A stretch of 64,000 nucleotides of DNA from Alteromonas sp. RKMC-009 (GTDB lineage: Bacteria > Pseudomonadota > Gammaproteobacteria > Enterobacterales > Alteromonadaceae): positions 2,046,001 to 2,110,000 of the forward strand of contig NZ_CP031010.1 of assembly GCF_003584565.2 (NCBI RefSeq). The letters are read 5' to 3'. Made by a program: the position numbers and the translations under genes. Below are positions 38,801 through 46,432 of this stretch, piece by piece (position 1 is the first letter of the stretch; the number at the start of each line of letters is the position of its first letter). The notes beneath the pieces were generated by a model that saw only the letters and a program-made list of their open reading frames with translations, had not been told where the DNA came from and ran no database searches.

Positions 38801-39601
38801 TTCGCTGATATCCTGCACAGACACATAAACCATGTGCGCATCGTGTTGAGCACGGTTAAGACGGATCTCCAAAGGTACAGGGCTGCCATCTTTTTTATAA
38901 CCGGTCACTATCCGGTTCATGCTCAGTGCTGCATCAATGGCGCTGCCGTCGATGAATTGTTGCATGAGTTGATCATGTTTTTCCGTGAACTCAGTGGCCA
39001 CCAACAGATTAATATGGCGATTTTCAAGTTCATCTTTTTCATAACCAAAAATAGAGCAGGTCGCTTTGTTAGCGACAGTAATTATACCATCGGAAGCCAG
39101 CACCATGATGCCCACATGGGCACTGTCTGTACTTTCACGCAATATTAAATCCTGCTGGTGTTCATTTTCCAGGCGTAAATTCTCCAGCTTCGCATTGCTG
39201 GCGTCTTCCATCGCTTTTTTTAACTGATTAACGTTTGGCAATTGCAGAGCGGCAGGAATGGAACTATATACTTTATAGGCGGTAATACACGAAACAATGG
39301 CGGTGACGAGTTTGGCGATACCATGGAGGCCGTAAGCACCATGCCAGATAACGAAGATACTGATGAGATGCGTCACGCCACATAAAGCGATGAAAAGAGA
39401 GAACAGGATAAAAATACCTTTAAACTTTAGATCGCTTCGCTGCCTGACAAAGTAAAAAATGGCAATGGGAATTGAGAAGTATGCCGTGGCAATGAGCAGG
39501 TCAGAGATGACATTCAGCCACAAAATTTCCGGGTTCCACAGGTAGCAGTGACCGTGCGGCATGAAGTTAGTACGCAATAAGTTATCTAATACGCTGGACA
39601 T
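35855..39601 (-). CDS. Ethylene-receptor-like hybrid histidine kinase
   Basis: 1248 residues. The N-terminal three-helix membrane domain (about 30-105) matches the plant ETR1 ethylene-binding domain: Asp34, Tyr41, Ile44, Pro45, Ile71, Cys74 and His78 correspond to ETR1 Asp25, Tyr32, Ile35, Pro36, Ile62, Cys65 and His69 with a constant offset of nine. Cys and His hold Cu(I) in ETR1. Then PAS domains (about 155-270, a weaker one 270-390, and 395-515), HisKA with His544, HATPase (GGTGLGLS), a degenerate receiver (about 780-895, no acidic pocket), a receiver with Asp969, and HPt with His1120. Divergent from the REC-GGDEF gene 92 bp away. Ligand binding is inferred. Confidence 0.9.
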   Translation of the reverse strand: MSSVLDNLLRTNFMPHGHCYLWNPEILWLNVISDLLIATAYFSIPIAIFYFVRQRSDLKFKGIFILFSLFIALCGVTHLISIFVIWHGAYGLHGIAKLVTAIVSCITAYKVYSSIPAALQLPNVNQLKKAMEDASNAKLENLRLENEHQQDLILRESTDSAHVGIMVLASDGIITVANKATCSIFGYEKDELENRHINLLVATEFTEKHDQLMQQFIDGSAIDAALSMNRIVTGYKKDGSPVPLEIRLNRAQHDAHMVYVSVQDISERLHNEQALAASRSTTDSLIEHMPLGVHFYKYHQEEFVLLKSNTIADGLLSECEPDVFISQPALAAKMQSVAEGHEKAIKTEITLPVPGLQSLQLYLFHTSPGKLVVMFEDVTEAKQFQGQLIESESITRRAINASIAGVYIFDVKNRKNHFVNDRYTAITGYSLEQLNNLNGGISSLIHSEDLGKVKHHFHHLLSDPTDGNVYTLQYRVKHANGNWLWLMAQDVVFDRNDKGRPLKIMGSFLDITPLKKMQDNLLSLKDRAEDANQSKSEFLANMSHEIRTPMNAVIALTDMVLKMEMGNKQREYLKKVQASSRSLLQILNDILDYSKLEAGKLEIDNTPFDLYKMLSNSLHLFSTTATQKNLFIDSDVGKSVPRFVIGDATRIAQIINNLLGNAIKFTEKGEVTLSVTAELSPVSGTYMVKFAVSDTGIGIDKEKLESLFRSFSQADSSIGRRFGGTGLGLSICKHLATLLNGSLTVRSAPGEGSTFTLTLPLIADAHHATTLEGKLLNARTLIIGNSSRHIPVIEQYFTSVGCEVSIVNNHNYLHQKWDTDFDIVMIDMTTLNNTEKGTVMEALLSNQHDNMITKGVIFLSSESHFHEKASDIILSTASAWLVTPFVLSDLEESVTAILNRNHTLKDRIIEKPPLMFSGASVLLVEDHPTNQFVATELLNAVGLEVVVAEDGVEAISKFQKKPFDIVLMDLQMPNMDGFTAARKIRDLPVGKTIPIYAMSAAVMESDKEKVVSTGMDGHIAKPVVREDLYKLLERVLVKKIARADSVVRLPRDQQDQDDAAIRKALATTLIGFDIDAATGRLGNDVVTYLGLLENFHLHFAKFDEELSEHGDDEKIGRRLHTMKGLSMSIGATRLETLVKEAEHLHKSGKLQSTRDLRKEFNIVYNNTGKALKACKPFIEPEAGETKAGLDELILAVKNHHYLRKSDVEPYRNTLEDKYGKAGSEAIITAIINLDYKEAMNLLVTEEGQ

Positions 39602-39693
39602 AAAAAGTCGTTTTGTTCGCCATGTATTTCATAATAGAAAGGTTTTTGTATTACTGCGAGTTGTTATTGGTTTAAGAAACAGGATTTCACAAA

Positions 39694-40641
39694 ATGCCCA
39701 TATCACGTTCCCGCGTGCTAATTGTCGATGATGACATTACGACAATCAGGCTGATCGCCGAAGCACTGGCGACAGATTACGAAGTGATTATTGCAACGGA
39801 TGCAGAGGACGGCCTCGAACAGGCTATTTCAACTGAGCCTGAGCTTATTCTTCTTGATGTACTGATGCCGGAAATTAACGGTTTTTCTTTATGTCGTAAA
39901 TTAAAGTCTGACGAGCGTACCCGCCGTATTCCCGTTGTGTTTGTTACCGGTTTAACTGAAGTGAGTGACCAGGCGAAAGGGTTCGAAATCGGTGCGGTTG
40001 ACTACATTACCAAGCCTATCGAAGTGCCGTTGTTGCGGGCGCGGGTAAGAACCCATGTGCGCCTTTACCGGCAAACTATGCAACTGGAGTCACTGGCCGC
40101 CACAGATCCACTCACCGGGCTCTCCAACCGGCGCAAGTTCGATGAAAGTCTTGCCCATGAAATCGAGCGTTGTCAGCGTAGTCAGAGCGAACTGGCATTG
40201 CTGATGATCGATATAGACGATTTCAAAGCCTATAACGATAAATACGGCCACGGTAAAGGTGACGATTGCCTGATCACCGTAGCTAAATTACTTAAAGACA
40301 ATGCCCGCAGGGGAACAGATTTATGCTGTCGTCTGGGCGGGGAAGAATTCGGTATTATACTGGGTGAAACCGACAGAGCCGGCGCAATGACGCTGGCTGA
40401 GCATATCATTTCTGTATTCAATGAGTTAAAACTACCTCATGAAACGGCCTCTGCGTTTCCTTTTCTTACTGTGAGTATAGGTGTGTCGGTTATGGATATG
40501 CGCAGTGCTCTGAAAAACCGCGTATACGGCCGTGATTTGGTAGACAAAGCGGATGAAGCGTTATACCGGGCTAAATCTCTGGGCCGGAACCGTGCCGAAT
40601 TTATGCCTCTGGCATTTCCTATGGTAAAAAAAATAGGATAA
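39694..40641 (+). CDS. Response regulator diguanylate cyclase (REC-GGDEF)
   Basis: 315 residues. Receiver (about 5-125) with Asp55 in LILLDVLMP, then a GGDEF domain (about 140-305) with the active-site GGEEF at 215-219 and an RxxD inhibitory site (RGTD) five residues before it. It should make c-di-GMP and be feedback-inhibited. Shares a divergent promoter region with the ethylene-receptor-like kinase, whose HPt is the obvious phosphodonor. Confidence 0.93.
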   Translation: MPISRSRVLIVDDDITTIRLIAEALATDYEVIIATDAEDGLEQAISTEPELILLDVLMPEINGFSLCRKLKSDERTRRIPVVFVTGLTEVSDQAKGFEIGAVDYITKPIEVPLLRARVRTHVRLYRQTMQLESLAATDPLTGLSNRRKFDESLAHEIERCQRSQSELALLMIDIDDFKAYNDKYGHGKGDDCLITVAKLLKDNARRGTDLCCRLGGEEFGIILGETDRAGAMTLAEHIISVFNELKLPHETASAFPFLTVSIGVSVMDMRSALKNRVYGRDLVDKADEALYRAKSLGRNRAEFMPLAFPMVKKIG

Positions 40642-40840
40642 AACCCGTAGCCGGTCTGCTTCATCATTGCTACTAAAGTCGTAACAGTTTATTGTAAACG
40701 GTAAATATTGCGAACTTTACACAGATGGCAGGCCGCATTTCATTCCGGTGAAACGGAATTAACATGGTGAGTGTGTGCAGCCACTGAACAGGGAAGAAAC
40801 GCAAAGGCATTCGGATTAGCAGTAAGATTGGATACACAAA

Positions 40841-42517
40841 TTGGAAAAGTTTCCTCCACTTGTCCCCGCAGAAGAGTTAAAAGTCCTGATTATCGATAAT
40901 CAGGGTCTGGTTCATGATGTTATCAGCAACGCCTTAAAAGAAGTCGGCATCCGCCGTGTGGACAGTGCATTTAATGCCTTTCACGCTGTTCGCCTTTGTG
41001 AGCAGAACACTTATGACTTTGTCATGATCGCTTTTAATGTGAGTGTGGATAAAGACGGCTTTCATTTGTTTGAAGAGCTTAAACACCACCGTCATATCAC
41101 CGATAAGACCACGGTTATCTTTCTCAGTGCCGAAACCAGTCAAGCGCTGGTGAACTGCATTGTTGAGTTGCAGCCTGCAGATTTCTGGGTCAAACCGCTG
41201 GATCGCAACCGTATTGAGCAACGGCTTCGCTATCTGATTAACATCAGAAGTAAGCTGCATAAACTGCAATGTTGTCTTAACCAGCAGGACTATTCCACCG
41301 CTGTTTATTACGCAGAACGCCAGTTGACGGATAAATCCGTCAGCGAATACCATCCCCGCCTTAAGCGTATAATCGGCGAAAGCTACCTTGCACTGCGTGA
41401 CTACACCACTGCAGAAGTGTATTTCAGGAAACTGCTGCAGCAATACGATCATGCCTGGGTGCATATGGGACTGGCCAGAGCGTTACTTCGTCAGAATAAA
41501 CTGGAAGAAACTGAAACCCTGGTGGAAGATTTGCTGCAACGTGATGATACCCGCTTCCTGACATATGATTTACTTGCACAGTATTACATTGAAAAGGAAG
41601 AGTTTGATAAGGCGTATGAGCAGATGCGTGAAGCCAGTAAGCTGGCGCCGCGGAATATCGAACGTAACAAACGTTTATGGGATCTTGCCAGGTTAAACCA
41701 TGACAAGCCCGGTCAGTTAATGGCCGTGCAAAATATGGCAAAGTACGCTAAAAATTCAATTCACGATTCGCCGGAACTGACCCTGAACGTCATGCGTGCA
41801 ACGCTGGATATGGCTACCACCGCTTCTGCCGGTGATGCAGAAAAGCTGGTGAGAAAAGTTGAAGCAGAACTGGCGGAACTGAGTAAACAGCAGGGACTGG
41901 ATAAAGTACTGACCGAGCAATTTTCTGTACTCAATGCCAGAGTATTGTGTTTGCGTAATCAGAAAAAATCCGCCGAAGCGATCATGAAGACCAAAAAGCC
42001 GGATACGGACGGTCTGTCCATGGAAGACAACCTGGATAAAATGAAAGCGTTCCATGAGCTGGGTATGCGGGAGCATTGCCTGGCGTTACTGGAAAAACTG
42101 CATAAACAGATTGCCGGGGATACCTTTACCAGTCAGGTTGTTGATGAATACCTGAAACAGGAATCTATCGAGCGCAAAGAGATTAATTTTACCACCCGTG
42201 AGCTAAAAGACATGGCTGCGGTAAATTACAAAGAGAATCGCTTTGTGCCGGCGTACAATAACCTGCGACAGGCACTCACGTTATCTCCCGGCAATAAGCA
42301 GATCGCGCTGAGCCTGCTCAAGGTACTGGTGCAACTGAATAAGAAAGAACCTCTGAGCGATGAACAGCTGGAGCAGGCTGTAAAAGCTGCTACTACGTTA
42401 TCCGGCGTTGGCCCGGGAACTACCCAGGCAGAAAAGCGCAACGAATACGTGCATTTGCTGAATATAGAAGAGCAACTGAGCGGGGTTGATGAACCAGCCT
42501 CTTCTTTACTGACCTGA
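40841..42517 (+). CDS. Receiver-TPR protein with lost phospho-acceptor
   Basis: 558 residues, TTG start, weak ribosome site. Residues ~12-135 are receiver-like (LKVLIIDNQ, the conserved Lys in FWVKPL). The strand-3 Asp is Ala (FVMIAFN) and one acidic-pocket residue is Asn, so it should not be phosphorylated. The rest is tetratricopeptide-like helices (about 150-540), typical of protein docking. It follows the GGDEF gene by ~200 bp on the same strand; a phosphorylation-independent adaptor is the best guess. Confidence 0.75.
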   Translation: MEKFPPLVPAEELKVLIIDNQGLVHDVISNALKEVGIRRVDSAFNAFHAVRLCEQNTYDFVMIAFNVSVDKDGFHLFEELKHHRHITDKTTVIFLSAETSQALVNCIVELQPADFWVKPLDRNRIEQRLRYLINIRSKLHKLQCCLNQQDYSTAVYYAERQLTDKSVSEYHPRLKRIIGESYLALRDYTTAEVYFRKLLQQYDHAWVHMGLARALLRQNKLEETETLVEDLLQRDDTRFLTYDLLAQYYIEKEEFDKAYEQMREASKLAPRNIERNKRLWDLARLNHDKPGQLMAVQNMAKYAKNSIHDSPELTLNVMRATLDMATTASAGDAEKLVRKVEAELAELSKQQGLDKVLTEQFSVLNARVLCLRNQKKSAEAIMKTKKPDTDGLSMEDNLDKMKAFHELGMREHCLALLEKLHKQIAGDTFTSQVVDEYLKQESIERKEINFTTRELKDMAAVNYKENRFVPAYNNLRQALTLSPGNKQIALSLLKVLVQLNKKEPLSDEQLEQAVKAATTLSGVGPGTTQAEKRNEYVHLLNIEEQLSGVDEPASSLLT

Positions 42518-42920
42518 CACACCGCCCGATGCCGGCAGCTACGGGTTAGCTGCCGGTGCCTGCGTTTTAGCTGCCGGCACTTTCGGGTTAGCCCCCGGCA
42601 TCACGGGCCGCTGTGCTGTGTTGCGAAATCTTCATTGTATTGTCACTTGATCCCGGCAATATACTTTGCCAAACTATAAATTGCATTTTCCGCTCAAATT
42701 CAAATCTAATAATCAGAAAAACTGATTAAGCCTTTCAATATTACCAATTATCTTTTTGAACCCTGCGCGACTATTCTAATCACAAGTCAACGGGGACGGG
42801 TTCAACAAACCATAAAGTTCGAACCATGTTTCTGATTAATTCGTAGATACCGTGTCCATTAGTCAACCGGTTGCCCGGTGCGAACGACACACAACAAACT
42901 AACTTAATGGAGATTAACCA
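42518..42920 (+). other. Intergenic region before ahpC with repeats
   Basis: 403 bp. Its left part holds a 21-bp tandem array (42542-42604). Its right part is the AT-rich ahpC promoter and leader. An ATTA-N7-CAAT-N7-ATTA spacing at 42725-42750 vaguely follows OxyR periodicity but matches the consensus poorly. No gene seen. Confidence 0.5.
42530..42604 (+). repeat. Three 21-bp imperfect tandem repeats with hairpin
   Basis: Units at 42542-42562, 42563-42583 and 42584-42604, each containing a TTAGCTGCCGG-like core (the third reads TTAGCCCCCGG). The first is also the right arm of a 10-bp inverted repeat: CCGGCAGCTA at 42532-42541 pairs with TAGCTGCCGG at 42547-42556. Just after the receiver-TPR stop; may act as that gene's terminator, though without a T tract. 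Confidence 0.8.
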
Positions 42921-43484
42921 ATGGCAATTATCAACACTGCTATCAAACCTTTTAAAGCAAATGCATTTAAAGATGGTGAATTTGTTGAAGTAAGTAGTGA
43001 AGACATCAAGGGTAAATGGGCGGTATTCGTATTCTATCCTGCAGACTTCACTTTTGTTTGCCCGACTGAACTTGGCGACATTGCTGACAAGTACGAAGAG
43101 CTGCAAGCCCGTGGCGTAGAAGTATTCTCAGTATCAACCGATACACACTTTACTCACGCTGCATGGCACGCGTCTTCTGAGACCATCGGCAAAATCAAAT
43201 TTGCAATGATCGGCGACCCTACCGGTGAGATCACACGCAACTTCGATTGTATGCGTGAAAACATGGGTCTGGCTGACCGTGGTACGTTCGTTGTTGACCC
43301 TGACGGTATCGTACAGGCAATGGAAATCACTGCTGAAGGTATCGGCCGTGAAGCAGACGACGTAGTACGTAAAGTTAAAGCAGCACAATACGTTGCTTCT
43401 CACCCTGGTGAAGTATGTCCTGCTAAATGGAAAGAAGGTGAAGCGACATTAGCGCCTTCATTAGACCTGGTAGGCAAAATCTAA
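42921..43484 (+). CDS. ahpC: Alkyl hydroperoxide reductase peroxiredoxin AhpC
   Basis: 187 residues, the length of typical 2-Cys AhpC. Reduces H2O2 and organic peroxides in the cytoplasm. Peroxidatic Cys47 in DFTFVCPTE, resolving Cys166 in GEVCPAKW, conserved HFTHAAWH and the [11 protein letters not shown] strand. TGGAGA precedes the ATG. Paired with ahpF downstream, its reductase. Likely OxyR-regulated by analogy; no clear site seen. Confidence 0.96.
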   Translation: MAIINTAIKPFKANAFKDGEFVEVSSEDIKGKWAVFVFYPADFTFVCPTELGDIADKYEELQARGVEVFSVSTDTHFTHAAWHASSETIGKIKFAMIGDPTGEITRNFDCMRENMGLADRGTFVVDPDGIVQAMEITAEGIGREADDVVRKVKAAQYVASHPGEVCPAKWKEGEATLAPSLDLVGKI

Positions 43485-43513
43485 GGTAACGTTGTTTACC
43501 AACTCTTTGTGAC

Positions 43514-43535
43514 GGTGCAGGCAACTGCCTGCACC
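43514..43535 (+). promoter_or_regulatory. Perfect hairpin between ahpC and ahpF
   Basis: GGTGCAGGC (43514-43522) pairs with GCCTGCACC (43527-43535), AACT loop, with no T tract after it. In the 82-bp spacer of a two-gene operon, such a stem usually stabilises the upstream mRNA or causes partial termination, favouring more AhpC than AhpF. Confidence 0.6.
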
Positions 43536-43566
43536 TCCTTAACACCAAGCAAAAGGCAGAATTACC

Positions 43567-45150
43567 GTGTTAACTAAAGAAATTTTACAGGCATTGAAAG
43601 GCTACACCGCGTCAATGCAGAAAGAAGTAACATTCGTTGTCCAGACTGGCGAGCACAGCAAGCGTGGCGAATTGGTTGAATTTCTGTCTGGCGTAGCAAG
43701 TGTAAGCGACAACATTAAGTTGGAAGAGCGTGATACAAATGGCGTTTTACGCAGCGCGACAAGCTTCTTACTTGAAGCTGACGGTGAAGATACCGGTATT
43801 CGTTTCTCCGGCATCCCGGGTGGACACGAGTTTAACTCGTTAATCCTGGCAATTTTACACGCGTCAGGCACAGCGCTGAAAGTAGACGACAATCTGCAAA
43901 ACATCGTTAAAGGTGTCAACGAGCCGCTGCACTTTGAAGTGTTCATCAGCTTAAGTTGCCATAACTGTCCTGATGTCGTGCAGGCGCTGAATCAGTTTGC
44001 ATTGTTAAACCCTAACATCACATCTGAAATGATTGATGGCGGTGTTTATCCGAAACTGATTGAAGAAAGAGACATTCAGGGTGTACCGAGTGTTTACTTA
44101 AACGGCGAATTATTCGCTAACGGCAAGGTAGATGCGTCTACTCTGCTTGATAAACTGTTAGAGCGCGACCCGTCGCTGAAAGAAGCGAACAAGGGCAAGA
44201 GCATGCCGCTGCAGGACGTAACCGTGATTGGTGGTGGTCCGGCAGGTGTGAGTGCCGCAATCTACAGTGCACGGAAAGGCTTAAACGTGACCATCGTGGC
44301 CGACCGTTTCGGTGGCCAGGTAAAAGATACCATGGGTATCGAAAACTTAATCTCAGTGCCGAAAACCACAGGACCCGAACTGGTGGGCAACCTGATGGAG
44401 CACATGAAAGATTATGACATCACGTTGAAAGAGCACGTGAAAGTCGAAAACATTGAACGTGGCGACATTAAAATCGTGGCGTTGTCATCCGGCGAAGAAA
44501 TTCGTACCCGCTCTATCATTGTGGCTACAGGTGCCCGCTGGAGAGAACTGGGTGTACCGGGTGAGAAAGAAAACGTAGGTAATGGCGTGGCATACTGTCC
44601 GCACTGTGATGGTCCTTTCTTTAAAGGCAAAGACGTAGCTGTTATCGGCGGGGGTAACTCAGGCATCGAGGCTGCTCTTGACTTGGCGGGTATCGTGAAG
44701 TCTGTCACCGTGTTCGAGTTTATGCCAACGCTGAAAGCTGATGATGTTCTGGTTAAGCAGGCTGAAAAGCGTGACAACATTACCATTCTGCGCAATGTAG
44801 CAACGAATCAGATTGTGGCAGAAAATGGCAAAGTAACGGCCATTGAGTACACCAACCGCGAAACGCAGGAAGTGACCACGTTACCGCTGGCAGGTGTGTT
44901 CGTCCAGATTGGTCTGGTACCGAACAGTCAGTTCATGCAAGGTGTCGTGGATATGACCAAACACGGTGAAATCATCGTTGATAATAAGTGTATTACTTCT
45001 GAGAAAGGCATTTTTGCAGCCGGCGACGTCACCACCGTGCCGTACAAGCAGATTGTCATCTCAATGGGTGAGGGCGCAAAAGCATCATTGTCTGCCTTTG
45101 AATACCTGTTGACTCACGAAGTCCCTGCAAACGAACAGGCAGATGCATAA
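43567..45150 (+). CDS. ahpF: Alkyl hydroperoxide reductase flavoprotein AhpF
   Basis: 527 residues, GTG start with AAGGCAG upstream. N-terminal thioredoxin-fold pair with CHNC (near 129-132), then an FAD domain ([17 protein letters not shown]), the thioredoxin-reductase-like redox-active YCPHC near 340, and an NAD(P)H domain ([15 protein letters not shown]). Transfers electrons from NADH to AhpC. The terminator follows. Confidence 0.96.
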   Translation: MLTKEILQALKGYTASMQKEVTFVVQTGEHSKRGELVEFLSGVASVSDNIKLEERDTNGVLRSATSFLLEADGEDTGIRFSGIPGGHEFNSLILAILHASGTALKVDDNLQNIVKGVNEPLHFEVFISLSCHNCPDVVQALNQFALLNPNITSEMIDGGVYPKLIEERDIQGVPSVYLNGELFANGKVDASTLLDKLLERDPSLKEANKGKSMPLQDVTVIGGGPAGVSAAIYSARKGLNVTIVADRFGGQVKDTMGIENLISVPKTTGPELVGNLMEHMKDYDITLKEHVKVENIERGDIKIVALSSGEEIRTRSIIVATGARWRELGVPGEKENVGNGVAYCPHCDGPFFKGKDVAVIGGGNSGIEAALDLAGIVKSVTVFEFMPTLKADDVLVKQAEKRDNITILRNVATNQIVAENGKVTAIEYTNRETQEVTTLPLAGVFVQIGLVPNSQFMQGVVDMTKHGEIIVDNKCITSEKGIFAAGDVTTVPYKQIVISMGEGAKASLSAFEYLLTHEVPANEQADA

Positions 45151-45170
45151 CGCATCGCAATAAAGAACTG

Positions 45171-45198
45171 ACCGGCATCCTGTGATGCCGGTTTTTTT
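45171..45198 (+). terminator. ahpCF operon terminator
   Basis: Nine-base-pair stem ACCGGCATC/GATGCCGGT (45171-45192), CTGT loop, then seven T. Confidence 0.92.
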
Positions 45199-45219
45199 AT
45201 GTCCGCCGTACTGTGATAG

Positions 45220-45729
45220 TTATTCCCGCCACGCCCAGTCTGTATGCTGCAAACCCAGCAGGGTAATAAACTGGGAGTAATCGTTTTTGCCCATCGCCAT
45301 GGCGACGGTTTTAAATACCGACTTTGCCCGTGAAGCTTTTGCCTGAAGCAGTTCAAGGCGTTTCTCAGAATGGCTGTCGAAGCGGCTGGCGAGGATGTCG
45401 TCTATTTTATTTACGGTATGCCAATACGCCAGAACGTTGCTGATAAGCTTCTGGTAAATGCTTACCAGTCTTTTGTCCTTAAATACGTTTTCAAGTCCGG
45501 CACTGCTCACTGCCTGTTGAAAAGAGTGTACAGTTTCATGCTCAAGCATGCCTTCCAGTGCTGACAGTTCTCTGAGTAAATCATTCAGGTATTTTTGATG
45601 TTCAGCACCGGCGTAAAAACCGCTTTCCTGCATTTCGATATCACTGAGAAGGATATCTATATTCACCAGGTGCCGCTGTGTCGTGGCGATCATTACAACA
45701 TCAGAATAAAGAAAATAATCAGTGAGCAT
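45220..45729 (-). CDS. Conserved protein of unknown function
   Basis: 169 residues from ATG 45729. A longer reading to 45987 would overlap the divergent tetR gene and its promoter and has no better start, so it is rejected. Mostly helical and charged, with no signal peptide, membrane helix or motif I recognise. Divergent from the efflux regulator, 133 bp away; no evidence that it shares the function. Confidence 0.6.
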   Translation of the reverse strand: MLTDYFLYSDVVMIATTQRHLVNIDILLSDIEMQESGFYAGAEHQKYLNDLLRELSALEGMLEHETVHSFQQAVSSAGLENVFKDKRLVSIYQKLISNVLAYWHTVNKIDDILASRFDSHSEKRLELLQAKASRAKSVFKTVAMAMGKNDYSQFITLLGLQHTDWAWRE

Positions 45730-45804
45730 ACACGAATTTCCCGCGTAAAGGGTAGGGAGAGCCTGATAAAACCTCTCTGAGCCATAAACAGATCTGCATA
45801 TTGG

Positions 45805-45848
45805 TTGACAAAAGCGCTTATTTGATTTAAAAACCGACCAGTTGGTTT
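45805..45848 (+). promoter_or_regulatory. tetR-efflux promoter and palindromic operator
   Basis: -35 TTGACA at 45805-45810 with a weak -10 TAAAAA near 45828. The near-palindrome AAACCGACCAGTTGGTTT (45831-45848; seven of eight half-site bases match) overlaps the -10 and start region, typical of a TetR autoregulatory operator, 15 bp before the tetR ATG. Confidence 0.6.
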
Positions 45849-45862
45849 GTTTTGGAAGAGTG

Positions 45863-46432
45863 ATGACAGAATCAAAAGCGGATACGTCGCGAAAGCGTAT
45901 TTTGGATGCTGCCACAGAAATTGCTATTGAACAGGGGCCCAAGGTGCTAACCCTGGACAATGTGGCGAAGCAGTGCGGAATGAGCAAAGGTGGTGTTATG
46001 CATCACTTTAAAAACAAAGATGCATTACTGGCCGGTATGGTGGAAAGCATGATTGGCATGATGAAAACTGAACTGTGTGAAGTTGAGAAAGCCCATGCTG
46101 ATGCGTTACCGGTGACTAATTTGTTGCGTACCCGTCAACGTGCACACGAAAAGCTTGCTGTGCATCAGGCTAAAATTTTGCTGGTCGCGGCGGTGGAAAA
46201 TTCGTCGTTATTGGCACCCATGCTCGAAATGATGCAAAGCAAACGTGAAGAAATTGAACAGCGCGACGCGGTGGCTGAAAGCACCCTGTTGTGGCTGGCG
46301 GCTGATGGACTAAGCTTTCAGGAGCTGATGGACATCAGTCCGTTCACAGCAGAAGAGCGCATTGCCCTGCGCGGGAAATTAATTGATAAAGCGATTGCCT
46401 TAGAGGAAGCACGAAATGAAAATCAGGATTAA
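45863..46432 (+). CDS. TetR/AcrR family transcriptional regulator
   Basis: 189 residues from ATG 45863 (GGAAGAG upstream); an in-frame start seven codons earlier lies inside the operator. N-terminal TetR helix-turn-helix (about 12-60: KRILDAATEIAIEQG, TLDNVAKQCGMSKGGVMHHFKNKDALLAGM), then a ligand-binding helical domain. It overlaps the adaptor gene by 17 bp, so it very likely represses its own efflux operon through the palindrome at 45831-45848. Confidence 0.9.
   Translation: MTESKADTSRKRILDAATEIAIEQGPKVLTLDNVAKQCGMSKGGVMHHFKNKDALLAGMVESMIGMMKTELCEVEKAHADALPVTNLLRTRQRAHEKLAVHQAKILLVAAVENSSLLAPMLEMMQSKREEIEQRDAVAESTLLWLAADGLSFQELMDISPFTAEERIALRGKLIDKAIALEEARNENQD

Noticed and set aside
42725-42765. 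OxyR site upstream of ahpC
   Set aside because: Half-site spacing fits but only about half of the consensus bases match.
45730-45987. N-terminal extension of the unknown minus-strand gene
   Set aside because: It would run through the tetR promoter, operator and first codons; the ATG at 45729 is the better start.
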